Source: Pedobacter nototheniae (lineage in GTDB: Bacteria > Bacteroidota > Bacteroidia > Sphingobacteriales > Sphingobacteriaceae). From it: 64,000 nt of DNA. The notes beneath the pieces were generated by a model. The model did no database searches, was not told where the DNA came from, and worked only from the letters and a program-made list of their open reading frames with translations. Shown here one piece after another: positions 1 to 11,100 of this stretch. How positions within the stretch are numbered: position 1 is the stretch's first letter; each line of letters opens with the position of its first letter. The position numbers and the translations under genes were made by a program. Where the stretch lies: NCBI RefSeq assembly GCF_004335085.1, contig NZ_RQRS01000011.1, positions 1-64,000 of the forward strand. The letters run 5' to 3'.

Positions 1-118
1 GAGGTCTGTTACAGGTTTTAGATCTTAAATCTGGATATGAACATAGTTCACCTCTGCTTTTAAGGTTTTCTTTATCAAATTTAAATCTTTGATAATCTTT
101 CTCAAACCTAAGGGATGT

Positions 119-310
119 GAGTGGATGCCACGATATTTCATCGGGCAGAAACGAGAGCGGGACTGAAGCTTACTAATTGCTACAAGTCGTTCATTTCCTA
201 ATATTTCTCCGTACTCTATTTTTTGAAAGCAATGCTTGTAACTCTTTTAAAAGATTGTTCCTGCTAACATTGCAAGTCCTCGCTGCGCTGTGGGCTTTCC
301 ATTTATATCA
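119..310. repeat. Degenerate dispersed repeat, copy 1
   Basis: This gene-free stretch resembles the sequence at 52690-52870 in the same orientation. Shared words include ATGCCA near 125, GAGCGGG near 156 and TCATTTCC near 191, followed by a weakly matching tail that ends around CCTGCT. The left part has a small inverted repeat around ATCG. No open frame is convincing. Comparison was by eye, so the edges are approximate. Confidence 0.5.
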
Positions 311-342
311 GGTTTAATGAAAAAAAACTGCAACAATCGCAA

Positions 343-768
343 TTAATTAGCTTCTGTATATTTCTTAAAATTATTTAGTATGGCCTGCCAACCGCCCTGT
401 TGCATTTCTATACTATTAGTGGTTTCAGCCTCAAAAGATTCTATCACTCTTGTACTTTCACCATTTTGCTCGAAAATTATTTTCACGGTTCTACCATCGC
501 CCATGGTATAGGCAATTAATTTATTAGTTTCAATCTCATCATAAGTGCCCCCAAACTCAAAACCGAAACTACCATCTTTAGCTTCCATACGCGTTTCAAA
601 TTTTCCGCCAACCCTTAGGTCGTTTTCTGCTTTAGGAGCATGCCAATCTTCTGATGCGCTGCACCATTTTGTAATATGCTCAGGAGCATTCCAATAGTTC
701 CAAACCTTTTCTACAGGAGCATTAACGGTACTTTCTACAGTAATCATTGTTTTTTCTGAGGTACTCAT
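343..768 (-). CDS. SRPBCC / AHSA1 (Aha1-like) domain protein
   Basis: A 141-residue single-domain protein of the START/Bet v1-like (SRPBCC) fold, AHSA1 branch. It shows the usual N-terminal pattern (a beta strand, then a helix with APVEKVWNYW and a following W), the central GGKFETRM segment, and the C-terminal GGWQAILNNFKKY helix. Proteins of this family bind hydrophobic ligands or act as small stress-related cytosolic proteins; the bacterial members rarely have a known ligand. It stands alone, oriented away from the tRNA gene. The start at 768 fits the domain boundary. Function beyond the fold is not predictable from sequence. Confidence 0.8.
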   Translation of the reverse strand: MSTSEKTMITVESTVNAPVEKVWNYWNAPEHITKWCSASEDWHAPKAENDLRVGGKFETRMEAKDGSFGFEFGGTYDEIETNKLIAYTMGDGRTVKIIFEQNGESTRVIESFEAETTNSIEMQQGGWQAILNNFKKYTEAN

Positions 769-981
769 AGTTATAAGTTTTTAAATTTATTAACGTAAAC
801 ATACGAAGCCTATTTAAAATTAAGCAGTTTATAAAAGAGAATTTAGGTTGTTTTTGTGTCGATTTTTTAAAATATCCAATAAAATGAAAAATAATGAAAA
901 CGGAAAGTATTGATATAGGCGTATTTGCAAAATAAATGATAAAATGTGTTAAAAATATTTTCTCATATTCAACAGAACTTC

Positions 982-989
982 TATATTTG
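982..989 (+). promoter_or_regulatory. -7 promoter element of the tRNA-Arg gene
   Basis: The octamer TATATTTG matches the Bacteroidetes -7 consensus TAnnTTTG and lies 17 bases before the mature tRNA 5' end. No clear -33 TTTG is seen upstream. Confidence 0.5.
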
Positions 990-1006
990 CATCTCTTTAA
1001 AAAAGA

Positions 1007-1080
1007 GCCTTGGTAGCTCAGTTGGATAGAGCAACGGTTTTCTAAACCGTGGGTCAGGGGTTCGAATCCCTTCCAGGGTA
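1007..1080 (+). tRNA. tRNA-Arg (anticodon UCU)
   Basis: A complete 74-base cloverleaf. The acceptor stem pairs 1007-1013 (GCCTTGG) with 1073-1079 (CCAGGGT), with a G-U pair at position 1-72 and a T-G pair. The D arm is GCTC/GAGC. The anticodon stem ACGGT/ACCGT encloses the loop TTTCTAA, giving anticodon TCT, which reads AGA/AGG arginine codons. The T loop is TTCGAAT. The discriminator is A1080. CCA is not encoded. Confidence 0.96.
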
Positions 1081-1107
1081 CTTCAGGAGTATCTCCGAAT
1101 CTGAAAA

Positions 1108-1137
1108 GGGTTCCTCAAATCGAGGAACCCTTTTTTT
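1108..1137 (+). terminator. Intrinsic terminator after tRNA-Arg
   Basis: A 9-bp perfect stem (GGGTTCCTC at 1108-1116 and GAGGAACCC at 1122-1130) with a short loop is followed by seven T residues at 1131-1137. It lies 27 bases after the tRNA. Confidence 0.9.
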
Positions 1138-1435
1138 ATTGGCTTTCTGTACACTGATCTTTAAACGTCGGCGGTATCGAAAGTGTTCTAAACCTACCTT
1201 CAAATTCGCAATGCGGACAATCGATTACTAATAATGTCTATTTGAGCTTGAGTGAATCAGAGTTTGTTCAATAAGACTTCAAATTATTAGTAGGGCTTAA
1301 CACCAAAAAGTTTTAGTAAGCTCAAATAATTAAAGTGGTGCAACGTTGTTTATTTTCTTACGTCGTTTTCTGGAAAATTAGAATGGAAATCTAATCCACT
1401 CTTTGAATTAACCATCAACTCCATAAATCCTTAAA

Positions 1436-3814
1436 ATGAAAAAAACTCTATTAACGCTTATTCTACTCACTCTTTCTTTTCAGCTTTTTGCGCAGTTAAA
1501 AACGATCAACGGAACCGTTACCAACGTATCGCAGTTAGCCATTGTTAACGCCAGTATTCAGGCTTATCGTAATGCTGAAACAAAACCATATGCTAGTACA
1601 ACTACCGACGGTAACGGAAAATTTAGCATTGCAGTGATGCCAAAAGATCGGATAGTGGTGAGCCACCTAGGATATTTAAATTTTGGTACTAATGCCGAGG
1701 CTGGATCATTATTGACTATTGTGCTAAAACAGGATGAAAATAACCTGAATGAAATTATGATAAAAGGAGCGAAGCCGCTTGTAGAACTCCAGTTTGATCG
1801 TACGGTTGTAAATGTAGATGGCGATGCAAAGGCGGGGATAAATGCAATGGATGTGATTCGTAGAATTCCAGGGTTAACAATTTTAAATGGGAATGATATT
1901 CGTTTTGAAGGAAAGGGAGTTACCATTACAATAGATGATAAGCCAACACGGTTGAGTGGCAATGATTTGGTAAATCTGCTGAATTCCACAAGCACCCGCA
2001 ATATTTCTAGGGTTGAAGCACTTTATAATCCATCAGCAAAACACGATGCACAGGGGGAGGGTGGAATACTAAATATTAAAACCCTTAAACGTATTAAGCC
2101 TGGTTATGATGGTAGTATAAGCCTTACTGGAGGGCACGGTTGGAAATATTTAACGGGTAATAACGCTGCGTTATCACTAAATTACCGTAAGCTGAATGAT
2201 TATTTTTACCTTTCATATAGCATAAGTGGTGGAAAGCAATATCAGGAAATTGAAACCAATACCCGTATTAGGGATATTGGCCAGCGTTTGCTCGATTCGG
2301 CCATTTATAATAGCCCATACACGAGTCAGAATTTAAGACTTGGATACGATCATTACTTCAATAAAAAAAGCATTTTTGGAGTGCTTTTAACAAGCTACTA
2401 TAACGCCAGCGACCCAACGCGGGAAACCAGTACGCAATTGTTTTCAGCTTTAGCGCAAAGCGATTCTACCCGAAAATCGGCCAACCTGAGCAACCGCCTG
2501 AGCAAAGGCATCAATATTAATCTAAACTATAAGCTAACACTTGATTCGGCAAGACAACAGGAAATTACTATGGATGCCGATTTAGGACGTTTTGATTATC
2601 AGGATAATAATTTTCTAGCCATGAAACTTTTAAGCGCAGGCGGAGCAATTATTGGGCAGCCTTATAGTTTACTGCAGGATGGAAACACGCTGACCAATAT
2701 TATTAGCTTTAAAACTGATTATACCCAAAAGTTGAGCAAAACGACTTTAGAAACGGGTATTAAAATTAGTCATGTAGGTATAGAAAACGGGTTTAATTCT
2801 ATCCGTAAGAATGATATTGGTAATAGTTTCGACAATGGAAGTAACGATTTTAATTATAAGGAAACCGTAGCTGCAGGATACGCTAATATGAAGATTGAGC
2901 TTGGAAAATTAATTTTGCAACCCGGGATTAGAGCAGAATATACCTTTACACATAGTTATTCGCCAACCATTGATAGTACCATTAAAAGAGATTATCTGAA
3001 TCTTTTTCCAAATGTGGCACTAGGTTATAAGATAAAAAGCCATTCGATTTCAGGTTCCTATTCCCGCCGAATTGGGCGACCAAATTACAGCTATCTTAAT
3101 CCATTTAGTATTGTAAGGAGTGCTTATTCTATCACCCAGGGAAATCCTTACCTTTTGCCATCCTTTACAGATAATTTTCGTTTAGGCTATAGTTTTAAGG
3201 GGAAATATACTTTTTCGCTTACCTACCGTAACGCACAGGATGTAATTACCGATTTAAGTAGCGTAAACGACCAAAGCAAGGTAACGGTAAATACCAAGGC
3301 AAATCTTTCTGAAAATCAGAATTATGGTGCAAATATGGCTTACTATAATAAGTTGTTTAAACTATGGGATATTGGTCTATCGATAGGGGTTTCCAAAAGC
3401 CGTTACCGTTTTAATTATCAAAATGAGTTGGTTTCCATCGCACAAACGTCTTTTACCTACTCACTTGATAACCGTTTTAGTTTAAAAAATAGCTGGTGGA
3501 TTACTGCTTTTCTTTATGGACAGACGCGGGTAACTTATGGCAACCAGATTAATTTGCCTTTTTCGTATCTCAACCTCGGTGCAGGGAAAAACATAATGAA
3601 AGGCAAAGCCAGCGTAAGTTTAAGCCTTAATGATATTTATTATGGTAGTGTTACCCGAAGCGAAACAAGGTACGGGAATGTGGATTACAATGTTTATAGT
3701 AAGTATGATAGCCGGAATTTGAGGGTAAATTTTACTTATAACTTTGGTAACAGCCTGGTGAAAATCCGCAGAAGAACTTCAGGATCAATAGACGAACAAA
3801 ATAGGAGCAATTAA
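1436..3814 (+). CDS. TonB-dependent receptor-like outer membrane beta-barrel protein
   Basis: A 792-residue outer-membrane protein. It has a signal peptide (ends near LFAQ, residue 20), a carboxypeptidase-regulatory-like beta-sandwich at about 22-95, then a plug-like domain (about 115-215, with AMDVIRRIPGL and the typical EGGILNIKT end), then a long beta-barrel to the C terminus. The layout matches the 'outer membrane beta-barrel family' (OMP_b-brl_3) branch, which is related to but shorter than SusC. No SusD gene follows, so it is not part of a SusCD pair. The substrate is unknown. The start is preceded by an AT-rich leader and agrees with the signal peptide. Confidence 0.85.
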   Translation: MKKTLLTLILLTLSFQLFAQLKTINGTVTNVSQLAIVNASIQAYRNAETKPYASTTTDGNGKFSIAVMPKDRIVVSHLGYLNFGTNAEAGSLLTIVLKQDENNLNEIMIKGAKPLVELQFDRTVVNVDGDAKAGINAMDVIRRIPGLTILNGNDIRFEGKGVTITIDDKPTRLSGNDLVNLLNSTSTRNISRVEALYNPSAKHDAQGEGGILNIKTLKRIKPGYDGSISLTGGHGWKYLTGNNAALSLNYRKLNDYFYLSYSISGGKQYQEIETNTRIRDIGQRLLDSAIYNSPYTSQNLRLGYDHYFNKKSIFGVLLTSYYNASDPTRETSTQLFSALAQSDSTRKSANLSNRLSKGININLNYKLTLDSARQQEITMDADLGRFDYQDNNFLAMKLLSAGGAIIGQPYSLLQDGNTLTNIISFKTDYTQKLSKTTLETGIKISHVGIENGFNSIRKNDIGNSFDNGSNDFNYKETVAAGYANMKIELGKLILQPGIRAEYTFTHSYSPTIDSTIKRDYLNLFPNVALGYKIKSHSISGSYSRRIGRPNYSYLNPFSIVRSAYSITQGNPYLLPSFTDNFRLGYSFKGKYTFSLTYRNAQDVITDLSSVNDQSKVTVNTKANLSENQNYGANMAYYNKLFKLWDIGLSIGVSKSRYRFNYQNELVSIAQTSFTYSLDNRFSLKNSWWITAFLYGQTRVTYGNQINLPFSYLNLGAGKNIMKGKASVSLSLNDIYYGSVTRSETRYGNVDYNVYSKYDSRNLRVNFTYNFGNSLVKIRRRTSGSIDEQNRSN

Positions 3815-4002
3815 AAACTAATATCTCAAACGATTCATAATCAATTTCATCATGGCTGATTAGTCTAATTTAATCTTGGTTGCTCTAAAACGAGCTTTGT
3901 AAGCCAGTGCACATATTAGAAAATAGATTATAACAATGGCAATAAATATACGATATTCGATTATGCTGAGTAAAAAATAACTTCAAACTATAACAGAATT
4001 TT

Positions 4003-4443
4003 ATGAAGATAAACTTTAAAAAAACGCTGGTCTTATTTGTATTCACATTAACCGTTTTATCAGTAAAATCTCAGGAACATAAAGATATCCAAATAGAATC
4101 TGGTATAGTTTATACAAACTTTCGTGGGGGTGGTTCCACTTCAGCGATAAAGTATAATAGTATTGCAATTGATTCAATGAAATCTGTAGGGAAAATAAAA
4201 CTTAAACAAGAAGATATCGACACCTTACAAATGATTTTAAGTAATGTAAAAGCAAGAAAACATTCGCAGCAAAAGGTTGGACCTTGTTATTATATTAAAA
4301 TAATAATTAATCAGGTTTCACACAGGATCGCATTGATACCCGGAATTGTAATGATCGATTTAACGGATAACAAGCAATTCCTACTTAAATCTCAGGACTA
4401 TATAGATTTTACCAAAAGATTTATACAGAGAAACAAACTTTGA
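4003..4443 (+). CDS. Small exported protein of unknown function
   Basis: A 146-residue protein with a clear signal peptide (KKTLVLFVFTLTVLSVKSQ, cleavage after about residue 24) and a small, mixed alpha/beta mature part with no motif I recognise. It follows the beta-barrel receptor gene by about 190 bases on the same strand and is closed by a strong hairpin. It is probably periplasmic or surface associated. No function is assigned. Confidence 0.6.
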   Translation: MKINFKKTLVLFVFTLTVLSVKSQEHKDIQIESGIVYTNFRGGGSTSAIKYNSIAIDSMKSVGKIKLKQEDIDTLQMILSNVKARKHSQQKVGPCYYIKIIINQVSHRIALIPGIVMIDLTDNKQFLLKSQDYIDFTKRFIQRNKL

Positions 4444-4474
4444 TGATAGTGCTTTAAAATTATTTATTGGTTAT

Positions 4475-4508
4475 TAAATGAGCCACAACATGCGTTGTGG
4501 CTCATTTA
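4475..4508. terminator. Bidirectional terminator hairpin
   Basis: A 14-bp perfect inverted repeat (4476-4489 with 4494-4507, core GAGCCACAAC/GTTGTGGCTC, loop ATGC) is extended by A-T pairs on each side. It lies between a plus-strand gene ending at 4443 and a minus-strand gene ending at 4556, so it could serve both. Confidence 0.75.
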
Positions 4509-4555
4509 ATTTTAAAACCTTTGAATTTGAGATGATTTAACTTTCATCAACTTTA

Positions 4556-5383
4556 TCATAAGGCAGTCCTTATCTTATTCACTTTAAGGTATTCTATTAG
4601 TGCTTCCGGGTGATCGGTCTGTAATCCTTGTACCCCATGTTTTATTGCTTTATTCCAATCTTCAGCAGTTTCGTTGGCTTTTTGAACATCCAGAAAAATA
4701 CTGATTCCCAGTGTTTTTAAAATTGGTGTTAAGTTTTCGTTCGGAATATTGTCGATAGCCTCTAAAGGTGTTTTTGCAAGCGCCACTAATAAATCTTCCT
4801 TTGTAGTAATTGATTTATCCAAACGAGACATTAATGGAATTTTGGGAGCTACATTGCGCCAGGAAGTATAGTCGTTACTTCCTCCAACATAAACCAATAC
4901 CTGATTTTCCATTCCCAATTTTTTAAGCGCTTTATAGGTTTCTTCAACGTTAGCAGCTTTAAAATCCAAATAGATATTAATTTTTCCTTTGCAAACTTTT
5001 AGTGCGTCTTCAAAACTGGCAATTTGATGCAAACTACCATCTTTTCCTGCAAGTATTAGCTTCTTAACCTCTTCAAAGTTCATTTCTTTTATTAGCCCTT
5101 TGCCATTGCTCACCTGATCTACCCGGTCATTATGTAAAAGCACTAACTTTCCATCTTTTGTGGTACGTAAATCCAGTTCCACGTAATCAGCACCAATAGC
5201 AATAGCCTCCTCGATGGAGGCTATTGTGTTTTCGGGTTTTATTAAGTGGCTACCTCGATGTGAAATAACAATAAACGTATTTTTTGATTTTGGTAATGGT
5301 CTGATCGTCTGTTGAGAAAAGACCGTTATACATAGCGCATTTAATAGGATGGTCAGTAAAATAAGTTTTATTTTTAATTTCAT
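4556..5383 (-). CDS. Glycerophosphodiester phosphodiesterase (exported)
   Basis: A 275-residue enzyme of the GDPD family, which hydrolyses glycerophosphodiesters to glycerol 3-phosphate and an alcohol. A signal peptide (about residues 1-23, ending VFSQ) places it in the periplasm or at the surface. The catalytic signatures are visible in order: HRG near residue 42, PENT a few residues on, ELDLRTTKDGKLVLLHND with the metal-binding E, D and H, and a TIM-barrel tail ending QTDHPEALIEYL. It is the last gene of a minus-strand unit and starts only 2 bases after the phosphatase stop, which indicates co-transcription and linked use of phosphoesters. Confidence 0.9.
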   Translation of the reverse strand: MKLKIKLILLTILLNALCITVFSQQTIRPLPKSKNTFIVISHRGSHLIKPENTIASIEEAIAIGADYVELDLRTTKDGKLVLLHNDRVDQVSNGKGLIKEMNFEEVKKLILAGKDGSLHQIASFEDALKVCKGKINIYLDFKAANVEETYKALKKLGMENQVLVYVGGSNDYTSWRNVAPKIPLMSRLDKSITTKEDLLVALAKTPLEAIDNIPNENLTPILKTLGISIFLDVQKANETAEDWNKAIKHGVQGLQTDHPEALIEYLKVNKIRTAL

Positions 5384-5385
5384 GA

Positions 5386-6672
5386 TTAGGGCTTTTGAGC
5401 AGGATTCATATCTGTAAATTCTGCAGCACGGTCACGGCTTTTCTTATTTAATGAAAAAGCATCAAACAGTTCTCCCGAAGTTTTATAGGCTTCAAATTTA
5501 AGATTTGAACCATCTACGTGGATTACCTGAAAAAGTTGGGTATTCTCTAAAGATACATCCATCCATTTAGATCCATCTACTTTGTACATTTTAGGGCCGG
5601 CAACCGAAACCAGATAAACCGGTCCACTTACTTCCCTTCCTGATATTCCTCTCGCCAGGTTTTGCCCACGGCTATAAGTGTGGTCATGTCCTTGCAAAAC
5701 TAAATCGATATGATATTTGTCGAATAAAGGTTTAAAACGCTCTCTAAATTCCTTATTATCTCTACTTTTTGCTGTAGAAAAAATCGGGTGGTGAAAGGTA
5801 ATCACCGTCCATAGCTTCGTATTTTCCTTTAGCACTTTTTCGAGCCATTCATATTCAGCCTTGGCTGATGCTTCATCTAAAATAATCATTTGAGAATCTA
5901 AAGAAATAATGCGTACATCTTGATAATCAACATAGTAAACGGATTCTTCCAATCCCTTTGGACCATTGCCTGCAAAAGTATATTGTACCCCCCAATGCGG
6001 ATCTAGTACAAGCTTTCTTTTATCATCCCGAACATATTCATGATTTCCTGGTGTTGGTATGCTTGGTATCATGCCATTGATAAAACCACCTCCATAATGC
6101 CATTCACCCCATTCCTGATCATTATTTGAACGGTTTATTAAGTCGCCAGTATGGATAATAAACCTTGCATCTGGTTGGTGTGAAAATGCTTTTCTAATAA
6201 CACGAGACCACTTTGAACGAATATCATTTTGAGCATCGCCAAGGTAAATGAAAGAAAATGGCGTGTTTTTAACTGATGCCGTTGTAAATTGAAACCATTC
6301 ACTCCAATGCTCTCCAGCTCCCACACGATAAGAATAAACTGTTGCCGGTTTAAGGTTAGTAAAGGTAACGTGGTGGTATTTTGCAATTTCATAATTGTTT
6401 CCACTTCCTAGCAGGGTAGAAGTTGCATCGTAGTTTGTAATTGATTGCTCGAGTGCCGGATTGGAATCTTCAGCTTTGATCTGTGCTTTAGAAGCCTTAA
6501 TCGTAGTATCTGTACGCCAGTTAACGGTTTGACTTGTGGCAGGATCTCCAGCCCAGGTTAAAATTACGCGGTCGGGTAAATGCCCAGGTTTAAAATCTTG
6601 GGCGTAGGTTTTATTCCTAATAGCTAAAATAGAGAGTGTAAAAAGAAGAAGAGCTTTGATATATAATTTCAT
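5386..6672 (-). CDS. Purple-acid-phosphatase-like metallophosphoesterase
   Basis: A 428-residue exported enzyme. After a signal peptide (about 1-24) comes a fibronectin-like N-terminal domain of the purple acid phosphatase type (about 30-132), then a calcineurin-like catalytic domain. The dimetal motifs appear in order: GDAQ, GDL, GNHE, HHP and GHDH. It should release phosphate from organic phosphoesters outside the cytoplasm; substrate range cannot be read from sequence. It sits between susD and the glycerophosphodiesterase gene, so both enzymes probably act on what the SusCD complex binds. Confidence 0.9.
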   Translation of the reverse strand: MKLYIKALLLFTLSILAIRNKTYAQDFKPGHLPDRVILTWAGDPATSQTVNWRTDTTIKASKAQIKAEDSNPALEQSITNYDATSTLLGSGNNYEIAKYHHVTFTNLKPATVYSYRVGAGEHWSEWFQFTTASVKNTPFSFIYLGDAQNDIRSKWSRVIRKAFSHQPDARFIIHTGDLINRSNNDQEWGEWHYGGGFINGMIPSIPTPGNHEYVRDDKRKLVLDPHWGVQYTFAGNGPKGLEESVYYVDYQDVRIISLDSQMIILDEASAKAEYEWLEKVLKENTKLWTVITFHHPIFSTAKSRDNKEFRERFKPLFDKYHIDLVLQGHDHTYSRGQNLARGISGREVSGPVYLVSVAGPKMYKVDGSKWMDVSLENTQLFQVIHVDGSNLKFEAYKTSGELFDAFSLNKKSRDRAAEFTDMNPAQKP

Positions 6673-6696
6673 TTTATAATAATTAAGGGATTTAAT

Positions 6697-8169
6697 TTAT
6701 TTCAGATACCACATTAAGGTATTCTGATTATCTGCACCAAAAACAGAAACTGCTTTTTGATAGTTAACTCGGTTCTTTGCACTTTCTGAATCTGGATAGG
6801 TATATCGTTTAGGGATTCCTCTTCCGGCGGCAAGTGGTCCGGTAACAAAAGCAGGATAACCAGTTCGGCGCTGATCAAACCATCCTTCTGAGCCTTTAAA
6901 TAACATAGCCAGCCATTTTTGAGTGATTAATTGTTCAAGGGTACCATCATATTTAACCAATTGCTGGTCATAATAATTTTGTGGAGCAGTTACAGCATAG
7001 CTGTTCATCGATTCTTTGATAGCCTTATAGTACAACGATTCTGCAGTTTCACCACTTACGGTAAGTTTGCCTCTTTGTGCTGCCTCCGCTAAAATAAAGC
7101 ACTGTTCTGTATAGGTTACCAAACTAGCCTTTAACAATGGATTTGAGGTGCCGCCGTTTTTTCTGAAGAAAGTAGAAGAGAAAACCGAAACATGATCCTC
7201 GCCACCGTTATATGCCGAAGGTGCATCAATGGCATTGGGAACACCAACATATCGATTTAGATCAACGGTAGAGCCAACAGTACTTTTTACAGGTTCTACC
7301 CAAATCGCAAGCCTTGGGTCGTTCCTTTGAATAAGTCTATCAACAAGCTCTTTACTTACTTTTGTTTTTTGATAATCAAAATCGATCATAGCCAAGGGGC
7401 CATCAGGCCAGCTATATGCAGCAATATTCCCTAAATAAGCCATTTCTGCATTATCTGCGCTACTCTCAAAAATTGGAAAAGCAGTTTTATCGTTCACAAT
7501 TTCCTGCATTTCGGTAAAGGCTGATGCATAATTTTTAGAGATACGCAACAACATCCTCAAGCGTAGCGAATTGGCAAACTTTCGCCAAGCTAATGCTTTA
7601 CCTTTAAACATCACATCGCCTTTGGCATTTATTTCCTGTGTATTGCCTTTTAACATGTCATTGGCTTCCCTAAGTTCTTTCAAAAGATCTGGATAAATGG
7701 CCTGTTGTTGGTCGTATTCAGGGTAAATTAGGTTGGCTTCTTTAGATTTAAGCGCTTGAGAATATGGAATATCGCCGTACAAATCGGTTAGATAAGCAAA
7801 GTTGAAAGCTTTCATAATTTTGCTGATGGCAACGTATTGGTTCTCCGAACGTTTTTGTGCCGTTTCCATAAAAGTTTTGTTCACAGCTAATCTGGCATAT
7901 ATATCGTCCCAATCAACTGGTCCCCAATCGAGTAGATCGTAACCTGTATTACGAACTAACGTAAGGTAACGTGCCGCAGAGGCTGGCCTTCTGCCAACTG
8001 CATTTTCTTGATAGGCGTATGCTGTAGAAATCAATATATCCGACATTAAAAACTCAGTATTTGTAGTTTCTGGTGCATTTGGGTTCGTATTTATTTCTTC
8101 AAAATCTTTGGTACAGCTTACCATCATTGCAATAAGCACGAATAGGAGTGTTGTATATTTAAATTTCAT
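6697..8169 (-). CDS. SusD/RagB-family surface lipoprotein
   Basis: A 490-residue SusD-like protein (the SusD-like subfamily beginning with NTNPNAPE). The lipobox VSC at about residues 17-19 makes it a lipoprotein, expected on the cell surface as the lid of the SusC pore. Helical TPR-like segments run through the first 230 residues and the C terminus carries the conserved GSEGWFDQRRTGYPAF region. It follows susC by 11 bases. In the family it captures the ligand and hands it to SusC; here the neighbouring phosphatase and phosphodiesterase suggest a phosphorylated ligand. Confidence 0.93.
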   Translation of the reverse strand: MKFKYTTLLFVLIAMMVSCTKDFEEINTNPNAPETTNTEFLMSDILISTAYAYQENAVGRRPASAARYLTLVRNTGYDLLDWGPVDWDDIYARLAVNKTFMETAQKRSENQYVAISKIMKAFNFAYLTDLYGDIPYSQALKSKEANLIYPEYDQQQAIYPDLLKELREANDMLKGNTQEINAKGDVMFKGKALAWRKFANSLRLRMLLRISKNYASAFTEMQEIVNDKTAFPIFESSADNAEMAYLGNIAAYSWPDGPLAMIDFDYQKTKVSKELVDRLIQRNDPRLAIWVEPVKSTVGSTVDLNRYVGVPNAIDAPSAYNGGEDHVSVFSSTFFRKNGGTSNPLLKASLVTYTEQCFILAEAAQRGKLTVSGETAESLYYKAIKESMNSYAVTAPQNYYDQQLVKYDGTLEQLITQKWLAMLFKGSEGWFDQRRTGYPAFVTGPLAAGRGIPKRYTYPDSESAKNRVNYQKAVSVFGADNQNTLMWYLK

Positions 8170-8180
8170 TTTTGTACAGG

Positions 8181-11100
8181 TTAAAAGTTACAACTTAGTT
8201 TAAAACCGAATGAGCGTGTACCCGGTAGTGTCCAATGACCTACGCCAAGCTTAAAGCCTTCAGTTACGCTCATGGTTGTTTCTGGATCATAGCCAAGCCC
8301 GTTGGCGGTCCATGTATATAAATTTCTTCCGATAAGTGATAAGGAAAGGTTACTGATTGGTAGTTTACTCGTTAGCTTTTTGTCAAACACATAAGTTAAA
8401 GATGCCTCTCTTATTTTCAGGAATGAAGCTGAATAGGTTAATCTCTCGTAATACTTGTTATATGTGTTATTGTAAAAATCAGATGCCGCAATAATCACAG
8501 TATTCTGAGTTAAATTACCGTTTCCATCAGCAATATAACCTGGAATAATCATTCCGTCGTTCCTTTTTCTGCCTTGCGAATCTGTCCATGGCAAACCGCC
8601 CGTTTCTGCATCTCTGCCCACAAGTGTGTTATCCGTTAAACCCGCATTAATTAAACTTTTAACTACATATGAATAAAAATTACCGCCTTTACGCCAGTCT
8701 AAAAGTACATTTAAGGTAAAGTTTTTATAACTGAAGGTATTATTAAACCCCACTGTAAAATCAGGATTATAGTTTCCTACTTTAATGTATTCTGTATTGT
8801 TGCGAATGTAATGCCCTGTTTTATCCAATAAAGCTGCCCCGGCATTTGGTCCGCTGGTTACTTTGGTATAGCTTGGTGTATAAAAATCGCCAATTTTTGT
8901 TCCTTCCTTAATTAAATAACGGATATTATCACCATCTGCACTGCCCATTGAGTATTCTTTCAAACCTTCTGATAACTCAATTACCTTATTTTCATTTTTG
9001 GTAAAGTTTACATTAGTTTCCCATTTAAAGGCTCCATCAAAAGGAACTGCATTTAAACCAATTTCCCATCCACTGTTCTGAATATTCCCAGCATTTATTA
9101 ATCTGTTGGATGAACCTGAAGCAATTGTGGTTGGAATATTGATGATCTGATTTCTTTTATTTGTTTTGTACCAGGTTACATCAATTCCTATACGACTTTT
9201 GAAAAAACGGAGGTCTCCACCAAATTCGTATGAAGTGGCAATTTCGGGTTTCAGGAAATTGTTTTTAAGGTTAAATTCAATAGTCGCCCTTTTTACATCT
9301 CCCCAATCTTGGTTAAATGGGATGGTATTATATAACTGATAAGGATCAGTATCACTACCTACCTGAGCCCAATTGGCTCTAAGTTTAGCAAAAGAAAGCA
9401 CATCTGATTTAATTTTAAAAATATCAGTCACAATAGTACTTAACGATGCAGAGGGGTAGAAATATGAATTGTTTTGTGCCGGCAGTGTGCTCGACCAATC
9501 ATTTCTGCCTGTTACATCAAGGAAAATCATATCCCTGAATGATACCTGGCCCAAGCCATACAAACTATTTATATGCTTGCGAGAGTTGTATTGAGAATTT
9601 ACAATAGTTCCGGCCTGTGCGTTTGCAATGTTATATACACCCGGAATACTCAGACTTTCCGTTTTCTGCGCAGTACTTCTATTGGTTTGGCTCATTTGAT
9701 TACCTCCGGCAGAAAGACTCAGCAACCAATCCTGATTTAATAGTTTTTTATAACTCAGTAAAAAATCTGTGTTCTGCTCTTTAAAAAAGGAATTATCTAC
9801 ACTATAGCCACCAAATTTGAAACGTTTTGAACTAAAAGGACGCTTGGTTTCATGTTCTTCATTATACATATCAAGACCAGTACGTACCATTAAACTTAAA
9901 TTTTTGGTAATATCATAAACAGCCTGTATGTTTCCTGTTAAGCGGTTCCTATCATAACCATTTGTATGTTGGTAAGCTACAAAATAAGGATTGTCAGAAT
10001 CGTCTGCAGAAAACTGTTCGATGTTTTCCCTTCCCGGTTTCCAGTAGTTTTTTAGGTCATTGATATTCATATTCGGTGGTAACGAATACAACATTTGTGT
10101 AACACTTTCTCGGTAAGCCGATGGCCTGTTATCACTTTTATTATTTACATAGCCAATATTGGTGCTAATCTTTAGTTTAGGATGCAATATGTACGTTGCA
10201 GAAAGATTAAGCGTATTCCTTTTAAGATCTGTGTTTGGCACAATTCCTTTATTGGATAGATTGGTGTATGATAAACGGTAATTACCATCAGCATTTTTTC
10301 CACTTATAGAAAGGTTGTTGGTATAGGTAGAACCAGTTTCATAAAAATCCTGTGGATTATTAGGATATGAAACCCAATCGGTGGCAATTGGTTTACCATT
10401 GGCATCCAAAGGACTATTCCATTGCAGGTGTTTTGTACCCACATCAAGTCTAGGCCCCCATGCGGAGCTAGTAGATGATGCAGGATCGTCAGTATATTCT
10501 CCACCTCCAAAAGTATGCTGAAAATGTGGAAACATCCATGCCTGATCGTACATGGCATTTGAATTAAAGTTTATACCTAGTCCTTTTTTATTTGCCAAGC
10601 CACTTTTGGTTGTAATCAAAACCACACCGCTTCCAGCTCTGCTACCGTATAATGCAGCTGCACTAGCACCTTTTAATATGGTAATACTTTCTACATCATC
10701 AGGACTGATATCTGCTATCGGGCTTCCATAATCCACTGATGAACGGCCAACTTCAGATGTTGCACGAAGAGAATGTGCTACCGGAACACCATCAACTACA
10801 AATAAAGGTTGGTTATCTGTAGCTATAGATGATTGCCCTCTTATAGTGATAAAAGATGTTGAACCAGGATCAGAACCTGCACTCACAACATTTACTCCTG
10901 CTACTTTTCCGGCAAGAGAGTTTACTACATTTACTTCTTTTACCGTATTCACATCACTTCCTTTTACCGTAGCAATAGAATAACCCAATGCTTTTTCTGC
11001 ACGTTTAATTCCAAGTGCGGTAACAACTACATCAGAAAGCGCAGTTTCATCAGGTTTGAGAATAACATTTAGCTCCGTTTGGTTTTGAAGTACAATTTCC

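Noticed and set aside
1049..1231. 60-residue protein
   Set aside because: It overlaps the tRNA-Arg gene and its terminator.
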